A stretch of 16,672 bases of DNA. Source: an uncultured Flavobacteriales bacterium. GTDB taxonomy: Bacteria; Bacteroidota; Bacteroidia; Flavobacteriales_D; Crocinitomicaceae. Position numbers and translations under genes: made by a program. Under the pieces are notes generated by a model. It was not told the origin of the DNA and searched no databases. It worked only from the letters and a program-made list of their open reading frames with translations. Positions 8,426-14,533 of this stretch are shown here, in pieces. The stretch is taken from NCBI GenBank assembly GCA_903879765.1, contig CAIRMS010000378.1, forward strand, positions 1-16,672, written 5' to 3'. Position 1 is the stretch's first letter, and each line of letters starts with the position of its first letter.

Positions 8426-8764
8426 TCAAAAAACGTGCTCTGGAGGCAAATGATGTTTTAACAGTGATATTCGGGATATTGAATGAATATAGTTGAAAAA
8501 CAGATTCGAATTCTCTGGAAATAACAAATTCAATTGAGCATTTGACAGAAAATCCTTCTCGAGTTCTTCCTCTATTAAAAGGGAGAAATCGCCTTCATCA
8601 GCATCTAGCTCATCTGAGAAATCACCATCCAATGATAATTCAGTATCGAACGAAACAATGGTAGAATCGAATGAAAAAGAAACCACAGTCACCAATAATA
8701 ATTGACTGACAAACACCAGTAAAAAAAACTTAGACAACTCTTTCGATTTCATTTTTACATTCAT
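8426..8764 (-). CDS. Small exported acidic protein of unknown function
   Basis: 112 aa, not recognised as a named family. The N-terminus looks like a signal peptide or membrane anchor: basic MNVKMKSKELSK, then a hydrophobic core FFLLVFVSQLLLVTVV (about 13-28). Residues about 33-70 are strongly acidic (many D and E), followed by a more hydrophobic, aromatic segment and a tail ending HHLPPEHVF. I see no Cys and no catalytic motif. The gene fits neatly between kbl (14 bases upstream) and the SulP gene (31 bases downstream), and ends in tandem stops TGA TAA, which supports a real gene. A second in-frame ATG at codon 5 (8752) would give a shorter n-region. A function linked to the SulP/carbonic anhydrase pair is possible but rests on position alone. 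Confidence 0.6.
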   Translation of the reverse strand: MNVKMKSKELSKFFLLVFVSQLLLVTVVSFSFDSTIVSFDTELSLDGDFSDELDADEGDFSLLIEEELEKDFLSNAQLNLLFPENSNLFFNYIHSISRISLLKHHLPPEHVF

Positions 8765-8778
8765 TGTAAAGCTCTTTT

Positions 8779-9966
8779 TTAAATAACCTTTAAATTCTTT
8801 CCTACTTTGATAAAGGCAGCGATTGCTTTATCTAAATCTGCTTTCGTATGTGCAGCTGAAATTTGTGTGCGAATACGCGCTTGTCCTTTCGCTACAACAG
8901 GATAAAAGAATCCAATTGCATATATCCCTTCTTCCAATAGTTGATTCGCAAATTTCTGAGAAAGTGCTGCGTCATACAACATAATCGGAACAATTGGAGA
9001 ATCTCCCGGTTTGATGTCAAAACCAGCTTCAATGATTTGCTTTTTAAAATAGCGCGTGTTTTCTTCGAGTCGGTCTCTTAATTCGGTCGTTGAACTCAGG
9101 ATATCGAACACTTTAATCGATGCGCCAACAATGGCAGGTGCCAATGAATTCGAAAACAAATACGGACGAGAACGTTGACGTAGCATCTCAATAATTTCTT
9201 TTCTACCCGTTGTATATCCACCCATTGCACCACCCAGTGCTTTTCCAAGTGTTCCAGTGATGATATCTACTCTGTCCATCACCCCACAATGTTCAGGAAC
9301 TCCTCTACCTGTTTTCCCGATAAAACCAGCTGAATGACATTCATCTGTCATAACTAACGCATCGTATTTATCTGCGAGATCACAAATTTGATCCATTTTA
9401 GCGATATCGCCATCCATGGAGAAAACGCCATCCGTCACAATGACACGAAAACGTTGATCTTTCGCTTTGATCAATTGTTCCTCTAAGTCTTGCATGTCGG
9501 AGTGCTTGTATCTGTAACGAGCAGCCTTTGCAAGACGAACGCCATCAATAATGGAAGCATGGTTCAATTCATCAGAGATGATCGCATCTTGTTCCGTAAA
9601 AAGAGGCTCGAACACACCGCCATTCGCATCAAATGCTGCTGCGTATAAAATGGTGTCTTCCGTTCCATAGAACTGTGCAATTTTTGCCTCAAGTTCTTTG
9701 TGAATGTCCTGTGTACCACAAATAAAACGCACCGAAGACATCCCGAATCCATGCGTATCCAATGCGTTTTTAGCCGCAGATACAACTTCCGGATGTGAAG
9801 ACAGACCCAAATAGTTGTTTGCACACATGACAACAACCTCTTCGCCAGTTGAAATAGTTACTTTCGCTCCTTGCGGACTAGTAATGATGCGTTCTTTCTT
9901 TAGTAGTCCATTTTCTTCAATAGAACTTAACTCCTCAGATAAAAATTGTTTGATTGATCCGTACAT
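8779..9966 (-). CDS. kbl: 2-amino-3-ketobutyrate CoA ligase / glycine C-acetyltransferase
   Basis: 395 aa, cytoplasmic PLP enzyme of the alpha-oxoamine synthase family. It cleaves 2-amino-3-oxobutyrate with CoA to glycine and acetyl-CoA, the second step of threonine degradation. Visible features: CANNYLGLS (48-56), the substrate-binding GFGMSSVRFICGT (73-85), DELNHASIIDG (132-142), the cofactor-binding DECHSAGFIG with D208 and H211, and the Schiff-base lysine K242 in GTLGKALGGAMGGY. Length equals the usual Kbl. Related family members (BioF, HemA, serine palmitoyltransferase) differ in the ICGTQDIHKELE and SMDGDIAKM segments, which here look Kbl-like. No threonine dehydrogenase (tdh) is in the window. 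The ATG at 9966 is one base after a TAA closing the extended frame of the upstream gene, suggesting translational coupling. Confidence 0.93.
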   Translation of the reverse strand: MYGSIKQFLSEELSSIEENGLLKKERIITSPQGAKVTISTGEEVVVMCANNYLGLSSHPEVVSAAKNALDTHGFGMSSVRFICGTQDIHKELEAKIAQFYGTEDTILYAAAFDANGGVFEPLFTEQDAIISDELNHASIIDGVRLAKAARYRYKHSDMQDLEEQLIKAKDQRFRVIVTDGVFSMDGDIAKMDQICDLADKYDALVMTDECHSAGFIGKTGRGVPEHCGVMDRVDIITGTLGKALGGAMGGYTTGRKEIIEMLRQRSRPYLFSNSLAPAIVGASIKVFDILSSTTELRDRLEENTRYFKKQIIEAGFDIKPGDSPIVPIMLYDAALSQKFANQLLEEGIYAIGFFYPVVAKGQARIRTQISAAHTKADLDKAIAAFIKVGKNLKVI

Positions 9967-9967
9967 A

Positions 9968-10045
9968 TTAATTTTTTGCGCGTTCTTGAATTTTCTTTGT
10001 AATGAGTTGCGATAGCAATTTCGCTTCTTTCTCCGATAATTTTCT
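9968..10045 (-). pseudogene. Orphaned C-terminal tail of the 10046-10525 gene, in frame beyond a TGA
   Basis: After the TGA at 10046-10048, the same frame continues for 25 codons (RKLSEKEAKLLSQLI..., ending ERAKN) to a TAA at 9968-9970. The tail is lysine/glutamate-rich with helix-like spacing and no further stops. Its TAA lies one base before the kbl ATG (TAA-T-ATG), the tight spacing expected of a real gene junction. The simplest reading is that the original protein was about 185 aa and one codon has become TGA; a sequencing error or read-through would look the same. See the separate finding. Confidence 0.55.
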
Positions 10046-10525
10046 TCAAAAGCTTATTTTCTTCTGAAAGTAATCAAAGGAAAAGCGTTCACCTCCGTTA
10101 ATCCATGGTGATGATTCCCAAATACCTTGCAAAGATCCTTGCTTTGGAATTTCGTAGGTCATGTTCTTAATATTATCGAAATAATACGGGTGAGACTTCC
10201 CATAAGATAGAATACTCTTTTTCAGGTGAAAAGCACGGTCATCGATTTTAATGAATTCTTGCCCGAACATGATCCAAAGAAATGATTTCGTTACTCGAAA
10301 GGCATAATAACACCAAAAAACGACAAAAATCCACAAGATAATAACTTCCTGTTCTTTCAGGGGCATGACATTCAGTGCCCAAAATACGGTTCCACCTATT
10401 GCGTACCACATGGCCAACCACGAACCCATAATTGCATTGATCCAAAGATTTTTCTCCGGATCCACGACGATGGTTGTTTTCGATCGTTGATCAACAAAAC
10501 TGATTCTTTTACCTATCCACTTCAC
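10046..10525 (-). CDS. Small two-TM membrane protein of unknown function, apparently truncated by TGA
   Basis: 159 aa up to the TGA. The start is a GTG at 10525 (GTG AAG TGG). Two hydrophobic helices lie at about residues 30-52 and 60-88, separated by a short loop MPLKEQE. They are followed by a soluble beta-rich region (FIKIDDRAFHLKKSI ... GERFSFDYF) that resembles the membrane-attached PH-like modules common in Bacteroidota hypotheticals. I do not recognise a named family. The protein breaks off after FQKKISF, just where such a beta strand would be expected to lead into a closing helix, and that helix is present in frame after the TGA (9968-10045). It is the first gene of the unit running through kbl to carbonic anhydrase. 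An upstream TAAATTTG box ends only 4 bases before the GTG, so the mRNA may be leaderless. Confidence 0.65.
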   Translation of the reverse strand: MKWIGKRISFVDQRSKTTIVVDPEKNLWINAIMGSWLAMWYAIGGTVFWALNVMPLKEQEVIILWIFVVFWCYYAFRVTKSFLWIMFGQEFIKIDDRAFHLKKSILSYGKSHPYYFDNIKNMTYEIPKQGSLQGIWESSPWINGGERFSFDYFQKKISF

Positions 10526-10529
10526 CTTA

Positions 10530-10561
10530 CAAATTTAAAATAAAAAAGCCCCGTCTAACAA
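10530..10561 (-). promoter_or_regulatory. Candidate promoter for the kbl-SulP-carbonic anhydrase unit, nested in the gldN terminator
   Basis: On the minus strand, TTG (10561-10559) is followed after 21 bases by TAAATTTG (10537-10530), an exact TANNTTTG -7 box. Both element and spacing fit Bacteroidota promoters. The -33 TTG sits inside the hairpin of the gldN terminator, and the predicted start falls at or next to the GTG at 10525. Part of the -7 box could simply be the A/T-rich tail of the terminator. Confidence 0.4.
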
Positions 10562-10570
10562 CGGGGCTTT
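10545..10570 (-). terminator. Rho-independent terminator of the gldKLMN operon
   Basis: A 10-bp perfect stem with a GC-rich core (GCCCCG paired with CGGGGC; arms 10545-10554 and 10561-10570) and a 6-base loop. On the minus strand the stem is followed by a T-rich tail (10544-10534). It begins 18 bases after the gldN stop and separates the secretion operon from the next minus-strand unit. Confidence 0.92.
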
Positions 10571-10588
10571 CAAGTTTATGAGATAATT

Positions 10589-11842
10589 TTAAAAATTCCA
10601 AACATCGTGTTCCCAAGTACGAATTTCTTCTTTGATGCGTTCAGCCTCATACAAAGCATCGACACCAAATTTGTAATCCTGAATCTCACGGTCAAATTTA
10701 TCTGAAACTTTATAGATTTGAGCACTGAACTTACGTTTCCAGAACAAATCATCCATTGACATCCATTGCGCATCGTTTTGGTCGTTATAAACGATATACT
10801 TTGCCATTACATTTCTCAACTCAGGGAAATAGAGCCAAAATAATTCTCTTTCAACAACTTTGTCATCGTATGCAACTTTTTTATTGGATTTTGAATCTAT
10901 CGTAATTTGAGCGCCATTTTCTATCATTACAATAGAACTTAATTCACCTTTGCTAACAGCATTCGCATCTTCTTGAAAATAAACTACTGGAGCAATACCG
11001 ATAATTCTTTTATCCAACATTGATCTTTCCTTATCAAAGAACCAATCCTCTTTAATATAATAAGCGATGATACTCTCTGATGAAATGTAAATTACTTTAC
11101 CTGGTTCTTGTAAGTAATCTCCAACAGCTGCATTATTCCAATATGCTTTTATTATTGGTTCATTTAAACGAATGTCTTGATAATCTGACACCCCTTGCAA
11201 AGAATCCATCCAATCATTAAATGACAAAGCCGTTTTTTGCAAGTCGTGTTCAATTGGAGGAGTTGCGGCATCCATGAAGGGGTAATTTTTATTGGGTCCC
11301 CTGACAGCGATGAAATTGTCCAATATATCAGAACTATAAGAAGTTGAGGTGAAAAAATCATCTCTGGTCGACTTTTTTATCGGATATTTAAATGAATAGC
11401 CATCAAACGCTTGCTTATAGTCTTTTGGATTCGGTCTGTAAACAGTTAAATCTCCATTCATAATGTGACGGGAAATAATCGTCCACAATGAATACCTCGT
11501 TTGACTTTTATTCCATGTTGCGGTATCCAAGTTATTACGACCCGTTGGAGTTTTCCATTCCTCGCTAAAGGAATCTAAAGGGAAAAACAAATCAATATTC
11601 ATTTTTTCCCTTCTATCGATTCTTGAAAATACTCTTTTTGACCAAACGTAGTCAGCTGCACGAACATGCTCATATTCAATTTTCGAACGCATTATTTGTT
11701 CATCATTTAATACAATTCCATCAATTACTCCACCATCCAATACATTAATTGGTCCAGTCATTATCTCTGGATTAGGATTTCCCCCTTGTGCAATCAATAA
11801 CTTTGTAGTAATTACAAATAATGTCAAAAAAAGTAGTTTCAT
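10589..11842 (-). CDS. gldN: Type IX secretion/gliding motility protein GldN (PorN)
   Basis: 417 aa periplasmic partner of the GldK lipoprotein; GldK and GldN form the large ring under the outer membrane that takes part in T9SS export and, in gliding species, in the motility machinery. A signal peptide is visible (MKLLFLTLFVITTKLLIAQ, cut near residue 19). Recognisable family segments are the early DYVWSKRVFSRIDRREKMN (64-82), the FYDRE-like KVSDKFDREIQDY, and the closing helix DALYEAERIKEEIRTWEHD. It is the last gene of the K-L-M-N order that is conserved across the phylum, starts 10 bases after gldM, and is followed by a terminator. The protein is longer than the roughly 300-350 aa I expect for the family; the extra length appears to sit in the central region (about 150-260). 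Identity follows from both motifs and position. Confidence 0.93.
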   Translation of the reverse strand: MKLLFLTLFVITTKLLIAQGGNPNPEIMTGPINVLDGGVIDGIVLNDEQIMRSKIEYEHVRAADYVWSKRVFSRIDRREKMNIDLFFPLDSFSEEWKTPTGRNNLDTATWNKSQTRYSLWTIISRHIMNGDLTVYRPNPKDYKQAFDGYSFKYPIKKSTRDDFFTSTSYSSDILDNFIAVRGPNKNYPFMDAATPPIEHDLQKTALSFNDWMDSLQGVSDYQDIRLNEPIIKAYWNNAAVGDYLQEPGKVIYISSESIIAYYIKEDWFFDKERSMLDKRIIGIAPVVYFQEDANAVSKGELSSIVMIENGAQITIDSKSNKKVAYDDKVVERELFWLYFPELRNVMAKYIVYNDQNDAQWMSMDDLFWKRKFSAQIYKVSDKFDREIQDYKFGVDALYEAERIKEEIRTWEHDVWNF

Positions 11843-11852
11843 ATCAAATAAT

Positions 11853-13619
11853 TTAATTAACAGTTAGATTCCCTTTAACTTTAATCTTTGCACCGGAAGA
11901 ACCAACTCTCACACAATTTAATGTGATTGCAACATCTCTTCCAGACTTTGCCGCTGCTAATTGAGCAGCTCCGATAACATCACCTTTCACATTTTTCAAA
12001 TCATTACCAATGGTAACAGAATAATCAACTACGGTAAATGTAGCATCAATAATACCATCATTATACCCAACTTTCAACCTTGTATTTTGTCCTTTTGGAG
12101 CAGTTTGAGTTTGAAGTTGTGGTGTTGGAACAGGTTTAACTTTGTACGTCCAAGGTCCAAATCTTTTAGGGTTTCCTTTTGCATCTTTCCCAACAATGGA
12201 TAAAGAAACAGAACTTCCAGTTGGATTAATTACATAACCAGATTGACCATTAATAGTTTTCTCTCTAACCGCAGCTCCAGTAATTGAAGGTTTCCCTACT
12301 ACACCTACCGCCACAGGCACTAAGAAATTATCGAAATCCCTAAAAAGCACAGAATATGCAGGAATTGAAATCGATCCAGCAGACTTAGCCACTTTGATAT
12401 CCCATGACCAAGGTTTCTCGAATTTTGCTTGAGATCTATTTTTGATCATAACTGTTCCGGTGATTTTCATATCAGAACTACCAACTTTTGTCTTCAAGTA
12501 ACCAATACCATTCTTTACAACAATGCTACCTGTTGAACTTTTAACTTCTGGGTTGTTATCAGTGTCATAAGCAGCCATCGTAATCATCAATTCCACTTCT
12601 TCTCCTTCAGCTGCGACACCTGGTCCAGATACTAACTCTTGAATTTTATTAAATGAAAATTCTCCTGTACTCACTTTTTCTTTTAGATAAGCAATCGCTT
12701 TGGCTCTTGCCGCCATCACTTCATTTTGCAATGAAGATAAAGATGCAATTGCACCAACTAACGGAGCGTGATCAAACGTTCTTCCTAGCCAATGAATATT
12801 TTTCTCTTCATGGTGATCAGCGATTTCAATTTTTGTCAAATCCTGATAAAGACCAACCAACGTGTTAATATCTTCCTTATTTGGTTTATTAGGACTGCTC
12901 TTGATTAATTTTTCAATTGCAGTTCTAAGGTCTTGATAAGACATTCCTTTATTCAGTTTCTTATTAAGTTCTGCTTCCTTTGACTTTGAAATTGAAACAC
13001 TAAAATTATTCTTACTTTTTTTGTAAGATCCACATGTTTGAATGATGTTTCTTCTGAAATCATTGTACTTATTCCACAATTGCATTCCAGATCCATTTTG
13101 TTTAATGGAATTAATATCCGTTCCTACTAAAACTTGCATCGGAACATCAAAATTATCTTTCGATTCAACTGCAGCCAAATTAAGTCTCATTGGAATAATG
13201 GAAGCCTTATTTTTATCGAACTTAGACCATACAATCACTTCTTTATCTTTTGTGGAAGAAACTGTGGTAATATTTTCACCCGCTTCTTTGAGCAAATCCA
13301 ACTTTAACTTATCAATAAAATGAATAATATCACTTGCTTCCTCATCAACCTTTTCAACTTTTTTCAAAAAATAATTGATTTCCTTAATTTTCAAAAGTCC
13401 ATCTGCATTTTTTGGAGTTGATACTATTTCACCTTTCAACGTTCTATAAGATGCATCACCAGCATCCATTTGAGCTGTTGTTCCACGTTGAATGTTGTCT
13501 TCAATCGCTACGAAGGCATCCAAAATTTGTTTGGATACGTTCAATGCAAGAAGAGCAGTCAAAACGAGGTACATCATACCAATCATCTTCTGTCTTGGGG
13601 TTTCCTTACCACCTGCCAT
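11853..13619 (-). CDS. gldM: Type IX secretion/gliding motor protein GldM (PorM)
   Basis: 588 aa. GldM has one N-terminal transmembrane helix and a long periplasmic arm that carries the rotation or force generated by GldLM to the outer-membrane ring. Here MAGGKETPR places the conserved Arg at position 9, next to the membrane helix KMIGMMYLVLTALLALNVS (about 11-29), followed by the DAFVAIEDNI segment. The rest is periplasmic: helical to about residue 340 (first domain), then beta-rich domains to the C-terminus, ending in the short strand GNLTVN. The protein is somewhat longer than the roughly 510-520 aa of well-studied relatives; the excess seems to lie in the helical first domain. The gene lies 53 bases after gldL and 10 bases before gldN. 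The gap before it contains the 16-bp palindrome at 13656-13671. Confidence 0.95.
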   Translation of the reverse strand: MAGGKETPRQKMIGMMYLVLTALLALNVSKQILDAFVAIEDNIQRGTTAQMDAGDASYRTLKGEIVSTPKNADGLLKIKEINYFLKKVEKVDEEASDIIHFIDKLKLDLLKEAGENITTVSSTKDKEVIVWSKFDKNKASIIPMRLNLAAVESKDNFDVPMQVLVGTDINSIKQNGSGMQLWNKYNDFRRNIIQTCGSYKKSKNNFSVSISKSKEAELNKKLNKGMSYQDLRTAIEKLIKSSPNKPNKEDINTLVGLYQDLTKIEIADHHEEKNIHWLGRTFDHAPLVGAIASLSSLQNEVMAARAKAIAYLKEKVSTGEFSFNKIQELVSGPGVAAEGEEVELMITMAAYDTDNNPEVKSSTGSIVVKNGIGYLKTKVGSSDMKITGTVMIKNRSQAKFEKPWSWDIKVAKSAGSISIPAYSVLFRDFDNFLVPVAVGVVGKPSITGAAVREKTINGQSGYVINPTGSSVSLSIVGKDAKGNPKRFGPWTYKVKPVPTPQLQTQTAPKGQNTRLKVGYNDGIIDATFTVVDYSVTIGNDLKNVKGDVIGAAQLAAAKSGRDVAITLNCVRVGSSGAKIKVKGNLTVN

Positions 13620-13655
13620 AATTTCTAGCTATTAGTTTGTTTGTAAATAAAATAA

Positions 13656-13671
13656 ATTAGTACGTACTAAT
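13656..13671. other. Perfect 16-bp palindrome in the gldL-gldM gap
   Basis: ATTAGTACGTACTAAT, identical on both strands, begins one base after the gldL stop codon in the direction of transcription. As RNA it could fold as a 6-bp stem with a 4-base loop; as DNA it could bind a dimeric regulator. There is no following U-tract, so it is not a standard terminator. Confidence 0.6.
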
Positions 13672-13672
13672 A

Positions 13673-14494
13673 TTAAGCTTTCATAGCTTTTAACATGTTG
13701 CCATATACGTTGTTCAAGTCCGTTAAGTTTTGAGACAACATTGACATGTTTTCACGGTAAGATGACGTATCCTTCGCAGAAGCAGCAAGATCTGTCATGA
13801 TATTTTTGATATTATCTTGAAGTGCATTCATTTGACCAAGAGAATCCAAGTAGTCTTGTGAAGATTTCAATTGTAATTCGTATACATTGTTCAAGGCACC
13901 TAGGTTTTGACCTAATTTTTGCATTTCAGATCCAAAATTACCTTGTCCTTCTGTAGAAATTCCCGCAATAGCTTGTGCTGATGCTGCGTATTGATCTGTT
14001 AATTTAGTTAAACTAGCAGAAGCTGTTTCAAGACTTTTAACGTATGAATCCGTTGCTCCAGCTGCTGTTGCAACCGCACCTAACGATTTCGCGTTGTCAG
14101 CCAAATTTGACATTCCGTCTTTTAAACGTGCTAAAAGATTTTGGTCGATACCTGCTTTATCAAGCTCTTTTGCTAAACCGTCAGCAGCACCACCGCCACC
14201 TAAACCACCTTTTTTTAACAAAGGCATTAAACGGTTTTCATCATTATTTTCATGTACTGCTAATTCTGGGAAAACACGTGTCCAATCTGGCTCATCGTGC
14301 ATTGGTTCAAGAGCGATAAACGCAAAGATCCCCGCCTCTGTTAACAAACCTGCGATCAACATGATGTCACATCCAGGCCAGTGCATAATTTTAAATAACG
14401 CACCAACAATTACCACTGATGCTCCAAATCCAGAAAGGTATTTAACAAACAACTTGTACTTTCTTGAAGCAAAAAAACCACCATTACCACTCAT
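13673..14494 (-). CDS. gldL: Type IX secretion/gliding motor protein GldL (PorL)
   Basis: 273 aa. GldL forms the inner-membrane ring around the GldM helices and conducts protons. Two transmembrane helices are visible (about 15-35 and 44-62) with the family motif ALFKIMHWPG between them. K35, H38, E53 (in LLTEAGIFAF) and E63 correspond to the membrane Lys, His and two Glu residues of the Flavobacterium johnsoniae protein, including the key proton-path Glu (E49 there). The inter-helix loop is about four residues shorter than in that protein. After EPMHDEPDW comes a long cytoplasmic tail, glycine-rich at about 92-101 and then helical and Ala/Ser/Leu-rich (about 105-270), likely coiled coil. The gene is 39 bases after gldK and 53 bases before gldM. 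Confidence 0.95.
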   Translation of the reverse strand: MSGNGGFFASRKYKLFVKYLSGFGASVVIVGALFKIMHWPGCDIMLIAGLLTEAGIFAFIALEPMHDEPDWTRVFPELAVHENNDENRLMPLLKKGGLGGGGAADGLAKELDKAGIDQNLLARLKDGMSNLADNAKSLGAVATAAGATDSYVKSLETASASLTKLTDQYAASAQAIAGISTEGQGNFGSEMQKLGQNLGALNNVYELQLKSSQDYLDSLGQMNALQDNIKNIMTDLAASAKDTSSYRENMSMLSQNLTDLNNVYGNMLKAMKA

Positions 14495-14533
14495 AACTTT
14501 TGATTTTAAATTAAACTATAGATTAAACATTGA

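Noticed and set aside
8779..9966. 8-amino-7-oxononanoate synthase (bioF) or serine palmitoyltransferase instead of kbl
   Set aside because: Length and the SSVRFICGTQDIHKELE and SMDGDIAKM segments are Kbl-like, and no biotin or sphingolipid genes are nearby.
10046..10048. Genome-wide recoding of TGA as Trp or selenocysteine
   Set aside because: TGA ends two other genes in the window (141-143; 8426-8428, with an adjacent TAA), and I see no obvious SECIS-like hairpin just after this TGA.
13621..13672. Separate promoter for gldM in the gldL-gldM gap
   Set aside because: No TANNTTTG box in the right orientation; only the palindrome stands out.
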